This document shows, one piece after another, positions 39,577-46,948 of a DNA stretch of 49,344 nt; positions within the stretch are counted from its first letter, which is position 1; each line of letters starts with the position of its first letter. Under the pieces are notes generated by a model, which searched no databases, was not told the DNA's origin, and saw only the letters and a list, made by a program, of their open reading frames with translations. Location: positions 1 through 49,344 of the forward strand of contig CAYMVZ010000006.1 of the NCBI GenBank assembly GCA_964394335.1, in the 5' to 3' direction. This DNA comes from CAJXCL01 sp964394335 (GTDB lineage: Bacteria > Nitrospinota > Nitrospinia > CAJXCL01). The translations under genes were made by a program, and so were the position numbers.

Positions 39577-40116
39577 ATGGTCTGGAATAAGATTTTTGGC
39601 AAGAAAAAAGAAGAAGAAATTGATCCCCTGAAAGACCTGGTACTGTCTAACCTTAAGACCGGATATCTTCTGGATTACGATATGAAAACATGGAGTGTAA
39701 CGGCACATAATAAATGCGAATGGGGAGAAGGAGAATTTAGTGACGAGTGGGAACTTACCTCAGAAGACGAAGTTCTCTACCTCGAAAGGGAAGAAGATGA
39801 TGAGGTGGAATGGACCCTAACTAAAAAAATCCCAATCTCCGAGGTTGGAAAGGAAATACCGGCTTATATCAAAGAACATGAAGACTCGCCTAACGAAATC
39901 ACTTTTCAGAGCAAAAAATACCACCTTGAAGATTGCAGCGGCGGCAGATTTCATAAAGGGGGAAAAGATTCTTATGATGAATTTATTTCATGGGACTATG
40001 AAGACAAGTCGGAAGAATATATCCTAACAATCGAGCAGTGGTCAGAAACAAGCTTTGAAGCCGCGTATGGGAAATACGTGGAAGAATATCAGTTCACCAA
40101 TATCCTCCCAAAATAA
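39577..40116 (+). CDS. DUF4178 domain protein
   Basis: A 179-aa very acidic protein. It matches the DUF4178 pattern: an N-terminal LKTGYLLDYDMKTWSV strand pair, EWTLTKKIP, then FQSKKYHLEDCSGGRF and the closing SWDYEDKSEEYILTIEQW (one segment of the family core), with a C-terminal ...YQFTNILP. No membrane segment. DUF4178 proteins are repeatedly found beside PspA homologues in varied bacteria; their biochemical role is not known. It starts four bases after the pspA stop and is the last plus-strand gene of the cluster. Confidence 0.85.
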   Translation: MVWNKIFGKKKEEEIDPLKDLVLSNLKTGYLLDYDMKTWSVTAHNKCEWGEGEFSDEWELTSEDEVLYLEREEDDEVEWTLTKKIPISEVGKEIPAYIKEHEDSPNEITFQSKKYHLEDCSGGRFHKGGKDSYDEFISWDYEDKSEEYILTIEQWSETSFEAAYGKYVEEYQFTNILPK

Positions 40117-40249
40117 TCTAGATATAGTGGATTGCAATTATATGAAACCAAAGGTTAAGCTATGGACTTAAGGTTTTTATGGTTTTATGGTTGATTGAAG
40201 GTTCCTGCAGCAAGATAGGAGGTAAGCTATAGTTAAACATTTTTAATGA

Positions 40250-40477
40250 TTATCCAGTCATAGCCTTAATATTGCGCCTGAAGATAAGCGCAGAGATCAT
40301 CTTATCCCACATTTTCCGTTCGTTTGACTTCCAAATTTTGCTATTTTTAAGTGTACGCAGTTTGCTCTCAGAGATGCTGTATTTGGCAGCGATATCTTTA
40401 TCTGACATGCCCTGATAAATAAGATCAAACATCATCTTCTCTTTTACATCTCTTGAGTTACAATTTCTTTTTGGCAT
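40250..40477 (-). CDS. Small helix-turn-helix protein, probable regulator
   Basis: A 75-aa basic protein. Residues ~12-48 form a resolvase/terminase-like HTH: KEKMMFDLIYQGMSDKDIAAKY then SISESKLRTLKNSKIW (each quoted part is a separate segment; key residues are the MSDKDIAAKYSISES turn). It has no catalytic domain and no membrane segment. Upstream is a perfect palindrome that could be its own operator. It is convergent with the DUF4178 operon, so it could control either neighbour; no target is proven. No Shine-Dalgarno is visible before ATG 40477. Confidence 0.65.
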   Translation of the reverse strand: MPKRNCNSRDVKEKMMFDLIYQGMSDKDIAAKYSISESKLRTLKNSKIWKSNERKMWDKMISALIFRRNIKAMTG

Positions 40478-40481
40478 AATA

Positions 40482-40504
40482 TAACTATAAATAAAGTATA
40501 GTTA
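40482..40504. promoter_or_regulatory. Palindromic operator candidate for the HTH gene
   Basis: TAACTATA (40482-40489) and TATAGTTA (40497-40504) are perfect 8-base inverted arms around AATAAAG, 5 bases upstream of the HTH start codon. A related half-site TATAGTTAA is at 40228-40236, just beyond the other end of the gene. Confidence 0.5.
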
Positions 40505-40774
40505 ACTTAAGTATGCGTAATTATATCATAATTTATTTGTCTGTCAAGAAAAAAAGTTAAAAAATTAAACTTTTCTCAAATCCATCTTTTTGCATATCGG
40601 TAAATTAAAGTAGAAACTTGATTTTGTACTGTAAATATTTTTAATATTGTGAATTAAAGAATGGTAAAGAGATAAAAGATGAGTCGGGATCGCCTACTAA
40701 CAAAAAAACGTCTGAGTAGTGAAATAATTAATGATGTATTTTTTGTAAACAACCCTTTGCTTCCGCACGAGTTT
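40505..40774. other. Gap between the HTH gene and the KamA-like gene
   Basis: About 270 bases, AT-rich, including poly-A/T stretches near 40550. Apart from the operator at its left end I see no promoter, repeat or coding frame. Confidence 0.5.
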
Positions 40775-43024
40775 TTACCCTACATCAAGGTTGGTCATTT
40801 TCTTAGTTACTTTAAAATCATATTGAGGATATTCGTAAAGGGATAAGCGGTTTTCAGTTTCACCAAGTGAATAACCCCAGATACTCTCATACTCTGACAT
40901 ATTTTCACCGATGTCTTCAAGATGCTTCAAATACTCACTTATTGATTTTGACTCAATTATTACCATTTTACCCATTTTGAGAATAATGGGACTGTGAACC
41001 CTTGTCGAATCATGGTCAAATTCCAGGATTCTCCTTCCATAACGCGTAATTCCAATCACCCTGAATGTCAGGCTTTTACCAACACCGGGCAAGTTTAATA
41101 CATTCCGGTCCGTTGCCAAAAAAGGCAAATCAGCAGATTTCAGCAAATCCGCTATATTATCAACCATCTTTTCTGCATCATCCGACAATTGTCGGATAGT
41201 CTCATGATTTTTTTCCGGGATCCTGCCAAAAACTTTTTCCTCCATTTGTTCCTGGATAGCGCGCGCATTTGTGGCAAAATTATGATAATTCTCCATATAA
41301 CCTTTTACAGAAAAACAATAATAGCTAAGGATACCGATTTCATTTAGCACCTGTCTCAATTTTGCCGAATGTCCCCTGCGAGAAGAAGATGTTGTCATTA
41401 CATGTTGATTTGTAATAGTCCATCCTGCAGAGATAAGCCTTTTTACAGCATCTCTCGCTTCAGGGGTTACTTCCATGGGCGATTCAAAATGGGTTTGGAC
41501 AACAAACTGCTTTACGCCTATCTCTAAAGCTTTAGCCTTAAATTCTGTCAATATATTTATAAGGTTATTTGTTATTCTTTGAGGAATATATACCGGTAAA
41601 CGCGTTCCCAATCGAACTCTAAGCAATTCGGCATACTTTTCACCATTTTTTCTGTTTTTATTTGCTTCTTTTTTTCTCAATGCCATTTCATAAATGGCAT
41701 CCAGAATTTTTTTTAGCGATTTATCAGAACTCATTAAAGCATCGCCCCCAGTAATCAGAATATCCCGGAGCTGTGAATCCTGTTCAAAATATTGCATAAG
41801 CACTTCTAATTTCTTTGACCAGGTTGTCTTGGGTTTCAGTTTGTCCAGACTAAAATTGAGATGGCCGCTTTGAAAATCATACAAGCGCTGGCATGAAGCG
41901 CAAAGTCCCCCACATGCTCGTCCAACCGTATCCGGAATTAAAATTGCGACTTCCGGGTATCGTCGATGCACATTGTTCCGCGTGGGTAAGAGCCAGCCAG
42001 CGGCATTGGGTTTACCCACTTCTACCAAGTCTTCTTTTTCCCAGGCAACGATATGGCCAAATTCTTCAACAAGATGGTTACTGTAAATGATGTAATCCCT
42101 GATTGCGAGATCCGCTCCAATAGCAAAGTAAGGTACCCGGACATGGAGGAGAGATAAATAATAAGGGTTGACAAAAAAAGGAATACCTGCCTTTTCAGCA
42201 CGGTATAGTATTTTCATAGTATCAGGATCAAGGGAATTTCCAAGCAGCTCATTAAGAAAGTCGGGTGAACGTACGGCAAAATTGAGATGAAAAACATGGT
42301 CGTCCCACCATTTCAATGCTTCCAAGTATTTCTGCTCTTTCGAGATACCCGGCTCAAATTGAAACTTGCTACTCTTGATTTCCCCTTTATCAATCAGCTT
42401 GATAATTGTTCTTAATATTCTTTCTTTATTTTCTTCTCTTAACTCAACAATCCGTGGATCAAAACCAGAAGGAAAACGTTTCATCCAGGATTCAACCTTT
42501 TTTAAATCAGGGAGTTTAAGCTCATTCACTCCGCTCAATTGTCGAAAAAGTTGAAGCATATCTTCAAAAAAATGGGGTTTTGCACCACCGGTTCCATAGG
42601 TTACAGCCAGCCATATTAATTTTATTGGATTAGTAACCGCAACTTCCCCTCTCAGATTTAAGTCCCTAAACTCTCTGCCGGCATTTTCAATGTAATCAAG
42701 GAGTCTTATAGCAGCATAGTCTCTCCATTTCAGAGTTTCAAAGGTTTTTCGTCCATCACGTACGTTTTGATAATATTTTAACGCCTCGGGACTTTTTTCC
42801 AGAATTTCCATAACCCAGTTTTTTACGCCAACAAGAGCTTCAATTTTATTGTGAGCATTTCTCATAATTTCACCTAACTTGGGGTTCTCTTTTAGAAGCT
42901 GCTTAAGGAGTTTATGAGATTTAACGCAGATAGCAACTCTATCCAGTTCTTTTATTTCGAGATTTACATCATCCCGTCTTCTTTGTTTAACTTCCAGCTT
43001 AGTTTCCAGCATTTTAAACTCCAT
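40775..43024 (-). CDS. Long KamA-like radical SAM/PLP protein with ~340-residue N-terminal extension
   Basis: A 749-aa protein. The C-terminal half is lysine 2,3-aminomutase-like: radical SAM motif C371-x3-C375-x2-C378 (CGGLCASC), LITGGDALM (GGD), VQTHFESPMEV, NQHVM and the PLP-lysine region LNLPGVGKS (K650). Typical KamA is ~400-470 aa; the extra N-terminal ~340 residues are helical and unrecognised. The substrate is unknown, and the RxxY-type residues of true lysine aminomutase cannot be checked by eye. ATG 43024 is used; GGAG favours the ATG at 43012. It lies 54 bases downstream of a secreted HExxH protein gene. Confidence 0.85.
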   Translation of the reverse strand: MEFKMLETKLEVKQRRRDDVNLEIKELDRVAICVKSHKLLKQLLKENPKLGEIMRNAHNKIEALVGVKNWVMEILEKSPEALKYYQNVRDGRKTFETLKWRDYAAIRLLDYIENAGREFRDLNLRGEVAVTNPIKLIWLAVTYGTGGAKPHFFEDMLQLFRQLSGVNELKLPDLKKVESWMKRFPSGFDPRIVELREENKERILRTIIKLIDKGEIKSSKFQFEPGISKEQKYLEALKWWDDHVFHLNFAVRSPDFLNELLGNSLDPDTMKILYRAEKAGIPFFVNPYYLSLLHVRVPYFAIGADLAIRDYIIYSNHLVEEFGHIVAWEKEDLVEVGKPNAAGWLLPTRNNVHRRYPEVAILIPDTVGRACGGLCASCQRLYDFQSGHLNFSLDKLKPKTTWSKKLEVLMQYFEQDSQLRDILITGGDALMSSDKSLKKILDAIYEMALRKKEANKNRKNGEKYAELLRVRLGTRLPVYIPQRITNNLINILTEFKAKALEIGVKQFVVQTHFESPMEVTPEARDAVKRLISAGWTITNQHVMTTSSSRRGHSAKLRQVLNEIGILSYYCFSVKGYMENYHNFATNARAIQEQMEEKVFGRIPEKNHETIRQLSDDAEKMVDNIADLLKSADLPFLATDRNVLNLPGVGKSLTFRVIGITRYGRRILEFDHDSTRVHSPIILKMGKMVIIESKSISEYLKHLEDIGENMSEYESIWGYSLGETENRLSLYEYPQYDFKVTKKMTNLDVG

Positions 43025-43078
43025 TCATAACGGAAGGAGGCATTAAGATAATGGCAAACGGTTTGTAGTGCGCGAAAC

Positions 43079-44413
43079 TTATTTCACCTTCCTGATCCTC
43101 GACATAAAATCAAGAATACCAGAAGCGAAATCTTCATCGCCGCCTTCAATTATTAGAACATCCTTGCCAATCACTTTAACCTTTACTTGAATATTATCAT
43201 TTATGTACTTGATTTCCAAGAGATTTTCGTAATTTCCAGCAAACTCATTTGCATCCTCGATCGTATCCCAACTGGTATAGAAGAGCAGAAGTAATTCATC
43301 GCTATTTTTCTTTTTAAGAATCGCATAGATGTCGCCGTCCCAACCTGCCGATGCCTCTTTTGCTGCATCACCCATTTTGTGTTCTGAAAAGATAATTCGC
43401 CATTGAATTTCACCTATTGTATTGACATCCATAACCTCCCAGTCCTGAAATACTGCTTCATTTTCAAAAGACAGCCATTCGTATTTAAAAGGCTTTTCCC
43501 CTTTCAGCCATTTTTCCGGATAAAGTATCTGTTCCGTGGAAACCGGCGCATCAATATATAGACGGCTGACTTTTTCCCAGCCATACTTTTGTATATCAAA
43601 AACAAAACGCATCCCTTTTTGATAAGCGCCCATTAAAGTTTCGATAATGAAGGCTGGTATTTCCTCTATAGTTTTAAGAACATTCGCCAATTCTGTTTCT
43701 TGAAATTGTGCTGTTGACCCGCTCTTCAACATTTTAATCATCACATCCGTATTCATCTGTGCCTGCAAATAAATCGACATTTTCAAGATCTCACGGTCAG
43801 GAATCATCCCTAACATTTTTTGCATACTCCATAATGTCATGATATAAGTAGCCTCCCCTTCTACAACTGCCTGCCGGGCAAGCACTTCATCATCGTTCAA
43901 CTCTCCACCAGACGGTGAAAGAATATATTTATCGAGATTGAAATGTTGATCCTGCAATCCATGGTACAATTCATGCGCGTAGAGTCCTCCTAACATATGT
44001 TCGGGCAAATCCTGCATGACCACATAAAATGCTTCTGATTCTGGATCATAATAGGCTGCCACCTGGCTTTGCATAACTGCTTTAGTCATCAAAGTAAAAT
44101 CCTTAATCTCCGGTCCTCTATACAAACCAAGTTTTTTAACGATCTTGCCATAATACTTGAACCGGTTTTCAGGCATCTGCTTTTCTATGGCTTCATCCAG
44201 ATACTTTCCAAAATCATTAAGAGATTGGTTTCTTACTTTTACTGGTTGTTTAAACTTAATGCCACGAATTTCGGAAATTTCTTTACTTATTTCATTGACT
44301 CTGGATCGAACATCTGACTTCGGTTGAGAATCACAGACTGATGGAGTGAACAGGAATGCGATCACAACACTTGCAGTGATTCCAAGAAAATAGCCACTGG
44401 TAAATTTTTTCAC
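43079..44413 (-). CDS. Predicted secreted zinc metallopeptidase-like protein (HExxH)
   Basis: A 444-aa protein. The start is taken as GTG 44413, which gives a normal signal peptide (MKKFTSGYFLGITASVV..., cleavage near residue 27-29); a longer frame reaches TTG 44470 but has a non-typical N terminus. H147-E148-x2-H151 (YAHELYHGL) is followed 34 residues later by VVEGEATY (E185/E187), the arrangement of gluzincin-type metallopeptidases. The C-terminal ~120 residues form a strand-rich domain. No family name is recognised. It is upstream of, and in the same direction as, the KamA-like gene. Activity is inferred only. Confidence 0.7.
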   Translation of the reverse strand: MKKFTSGYFLGITASVVIAFLFTPSVCDSQPKSDVRSRVNEISKEISEIRGIKFKQPVKVRNQSLNDFGKYLDEAIEKQMPENRFKYYGKIVKKLGLYRGPEIKDFTLMTKAVMQSQVAAYYDPESEAFYVVMQDLPEHMLGGLYAHELYHGLQDQHFNLDKYILSPSGGELNDDEVLARQAVVEGEATYIMTLWSMQKMLGMIPDREILKMSIYLQAQMNTDVMIKMLKSGSTAQFQETELANVLKTIEEIPAFIIETLMGAYQKGMRFVFDIQKYGWEKVSRLYIDAPVSTEQILYPEKWLKGEKPFKYEWLSFENEAVFQDWEVMDVNTIGEIQWRIIFSEHKMGDAAKEASAGWDGDIYAILKKKNSDELLLLFYTSWDTIEDANEFAGNYENLLEIKYINDNIQVKVKVIGKDVLIIEGGDEDFASGILDFMSRIRKVK

Positions 44414-44557
44414 GTTTAAAATCCAAAAAATTCTTATTTGTCTTCGTCCAATTATAAATTTCCTATACAATTGAACAAATGCATTTTATCATATTGATTA
44501 AGAAAAAAATAATTCGCCCGATTCCCGATCAAGTTGGGAATTCTCAACATCCCAGCA

Positions 44558-44637
44558 TGTCATTCCCGAATGCAGTTGTCGGGAATCCAGGCTGAGTTTT
44601 TATTCTGGATGCCCGATACAAACACTCGGGCATGACA
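44558..44637. repeat. 80-bp MITE-like double hairpin
   Basis: Left hairpin: TGTCATTCCCGA (44558-44569) with TCGGGAATCCAG (44579-44590). Right hairpin: CTGGATGCCCGA (44605-44616) with TCGGGCATGACA (44626-44637). The whole unit is itself an inverted repeat (TGTCAT...ATGACA ends). It belongs to the very widespread CATTCCCG/CGGGAAT intergenic family. Confidence 0.7.
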
Positions 44638-44741
44638 GCGTGTAAACATTCAGTAATTGCAAGATAGGGCATAGCCAAAATATTTGACCTCGACCTCAGG
44701 GCCAGGTTTTAAATGCTTAAACAAATAATGTGAAAAACATG

Positions 44742-44773
44742 CTTCATCAGAACTTGTTCTGAACTCGTTGAAG
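44742..44773. repeat. CTTCA-TCAGAAC/GTTCTGA-TGAAG hairpin
   Basis: TCAGAAC (44747-44753) and GTTCTGA (44756-44762) pair perfectly, flanked by CTTCA (44742-44746) and TGAAG (44769-44773). It resembles the common CTTGTCCTGAGC-type intergenic repeat and lies 87 bases before the tryptophanase start. Confidence 0.5.
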
Positions 44774-44859
44774 GGCTTAGCATAACATTGATATTTGTCA
44801 CCCTGCGCTTTCTGTCTTTACCACGGGAATCTAAATTTTCGTAAGAGGGGAATACTGCC

Positions 44860-46275
44860 ATGGAAAAAGAAATCCATCAGTTAAATAAAGCAGGTACGAC
44901 ATTCCGCACGATCATAGAACCTTTCAAGATAAAATCTGTTGAACCGATCCGGATGACCTTCAGAGCAGAGCGGGAAAAAATTCTTCAAAATGCCTTCTAC
45001 AATATATTTTCTGTAAAGGCCCGGGATGTGATAATTGATTTGCTCACGGATAGTGGAACAAGCGCCATGAGTTCGGAACAATGGAGCGGTATTATGCGAG
45101 GAGACGAGTCTTATGCCGGCAGCCAGAGTTATGAGCGTTTTGAAGAAACCGTTAAAGATATTTTCGGGTTTAAGCACGTCATCCCAACTCATCAGGGCCG
45201 AGCCGCTGAAAGGATTCTCTTCTCTGTTATGTGTAAACGTGGAGACGTCGTTCCAAATAACAGTCATTTTGACACGACCCGCGCAAACGTAGAATTCCAG
45301 GGAGCAGTTGCTGAAGATCTCCTTATTAAAGAAGGATTAGATCCCCAAAATCTATATCCATTCAAGGGAAATATGGATATTGAAAAGCTAAAAGCATTAA
45401 TTAAGCGCGTTGGAAAAAAGAAAATTCCGCTTTGCATGATTACTATCACAAATAATTCCGGCGGCGGCCAGCCTGTCTCTATGGAAAATATCCGGGAAGT
45501 TAAGAAGGTCCTCTCAAAATACAGCATACCCCTCTATTTTGACGCCTGCAGATTTGCGGAAAACGCCTACCTTATTAAATTGAGGGAAGACGGGTATCAG
45601 GACATACCTGTAAAAGAAATTGCAAAAGAAATGATGACTTATGCCGACGGCTGTACCATGAGCGCCAAGAAAGATGGATTAGCCAATATCGGCGGATTCC
45701 TCTGTACCAATGATGATCTCCTTGCACAGAGGGAAAGAGACTTGCTGATATTAACAGAAGGCTTCCCCACATACGGAGGTATGGCAGGCAGGGATATGGA
45801 TGCAATCGCTATTGGACTGAATGAAGTTTTAAAAGAAGATTACCTTATTTACAGAATTGCAGAAACCAGGTATCTTGGAGATCATCTGAACGAGACAGGA
45901 TTCCCCATCGTGCAGCCTCCAGGCGCACATGCAATTTATATTGACGCAAAAGCAGCGCTTCCTCATATACCTCCTTCACAGTATCCCGGCCAGGCATTAG
46001 TCGCGGAACTTTATCTCGCGGGTGGAATAAGAGGAGTTGAAATCGGCTCCCTCATGTTTGGAAAAGTAGATAAAAAAACCAGAGAAGAAACACCCGCCCC
46101 AATGGAACTGGTAAGACTGGCCATTCCGCGAAGAGTTTACACTCAAAGCCATATTGATTATGTATTAGAGGCATGCAAGCGGGTATGGAAAAACCGCGAG
46201 AAGCTTAAAGGATTCAAAATCGTGGAGCAGGCCAGGTTCTTAAGACATTTTACTGCTAAGTTCAAACCGCTTTAA
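44860..46275 (+). CDS. tnaA: Tryptophanase (beta-eliminating lyase)
   Basis: A 471-aa PLP enzyme of the tryptophanase/tyrosine phenol-lyase family. Family marks: IDLLTDSGTSAMS, RGDESYAGSQSY, PTHQGRAAE, and the PLP lysine in MSAKKDG (K271). Two positions point to tryptophanase: the aspartate in HFDTTR (D138) and VEIGS (393-397), where tyrosine phenol-lyases have an Arg in the equivalent MERG. The product would be indole, pyruvate and ammonia. A few segments (CTMSAKKDG, GGFLCTNDD) look more phenol-lyase-like, so substrate calls need testing. AGAGGGGA precedes ATG 44860. No tryptophan permease is adjacent. Confidence 0.88.
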   Translation: MEKEIHQLNKAGTTFRTIIEPFKIKSVEPIRMTFRAEREKILQNAFYNIFSVKARDVIIDLLTDSGTSAMSSEQWSGIMRGDESYAGSQSYERFEETVKDIFGFKHVIPTHQGRAAERILFSVMCKRGDVVPNNSHFDTTRANVEFQGAVAEDLLIKEGLDPQNLYPFKGNMDIEKLKALIKRVGKKKIPLCMITITNNSGGGQPVSMENIREVKKVLSKYSIPLYFDACRFAENAYLIKLREDGYQDIPVKEIAKEMMTYADGCTMSAKKDGLANIGGFLCTNDDLLAQRERDLLILTEGFPTYGGMAGRDMDAIAIGLNEVLKEDYLIYRIAETRYLGDHLNETGFPIVQPPGAHAIYIDAKAALPHIPPSQYPGQALVAELYLAGGIRGVEIGSLMFGKVDKKTREETPAPMELVRLAIPRRVYTQSHIDYVLEACKRVWKNREKLKGFKIVEQARFLRHFTAKFKPL

Positions 46276-46386
46276 TAATTCTTCTTTATTGACAGGAGTA
46301 CGAGGTCACGCTTAGTGGGAATAGAGAGATTAATTAATTCTACATTATTAATTGATAATTGATAATCGTTAATTTACAATTGACTC

Positions 46387-46845
46387 ATGATTAATCTTGC
46401 AAAAAAATTTTTTGGGAAAAGCGCATCCGCTGAACCTGACAAGGAAAACAAAGGAGACGCTCATGATGTCAGGATGGCAACATGCGCCCTGTTCCTCGAA
46501 ATGGCAAATATTGACGGAGAATTCAGCAAGGAGGAACAGGAAAATATCATATCAATGTTAAAAGAGAAATTTCAGTTGTCCGACGAATACATAGCGGAAC
46601 TTATGAAGACATCACAAAAGGAGCTGGACGGAAGCATTGATCTGTGGCAGTTCACAAACCTTGTTAATGAAAACTATTCCCGTGATGAAAAAATCAATAT
46701 TGTCGAAATGATCTGGAAAATTGTATATGCCGACGGAAAACTCGACAAACATGAGGACTACCTCGTTCACAAACTGGGGAAACTTCTCCGTCTCTCACAT
46801 AAAGAACTTATTAACACAAAACTGAAAGTACTGGGAAAATCTTAA
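46387..46845 (+). CDS. TerB-family protein
   Basis: A 152-aa, helical, acidic protein with the TerB signature: two EF-hand-like metal loops, ANIDGEFSKEE (~40-50) and YADGKLDKHEDYL (~118-130), each ending a helical bundle half. TerB domains bind divalent metal and associate with tellurite/stress membrane complexes; a number of stand-alone members also exist. No TerC/TerD genes are adjacent. It lies 111 bases after the tryptophanase gene and 103 bases before a mechanosensitive channel, all on the plus strand, but repeats in the gaps argue against one operon. Confidence 0.82.
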   Translation: MINLAKKFFGKSASAEPDKENKGDAHDVRMATCALFLEMANIDGEFSKEEQENIISMLKEKFQLSDEYIAELMKTSQKELDGSIDLWQFTNLVNENYSRDEKINIVEMIWKIVYADGKLDKHEDYLVHKLGKLLRLSHKELINTKLKVLGKS

Positions 46846-46948
46846 TAAATTATTTAAGACTGCAAATTTCAGATCTCAGATTTTAGATGCAAAATCTATA
46901 ATCTAAAGTTTAAAATCCAAAATCACCTTTTTTCCCACAAAATAAAAA

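Larger units (their letters stand above)
44414..44859. other. 446-bp divergent region upstream of the tryptophanase gene
   Basis: It holds an 80-bp double-hairpin repeat (44558-44637), a TCAGAAC/GTTCTGA hairpin (44742-44773) and an ATTCCCGATCAAGT fragment at 44521. I looked for a TnaC-like Trp-containing leader ORF and saw none. No clear promoter was recognised. Confidence 0.6.

Noticed and set aside
43034..43068. Strong AAGGAGG followed by ATG and a 5-codon ORF (MANGL) on the plus strand between two minus-strand genes
   Set aside because: Too short to be a gene without homology; the purine tract is the reverse of an ordinary intergenic pyrimidine run.
44471..44859. TnaC-like leader peptide upstream of tryptophanase
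   Set aside because: No short ORF with a ribosome site and a conserved Trp/Pro stall motif was seen; the region is mostly repeat.
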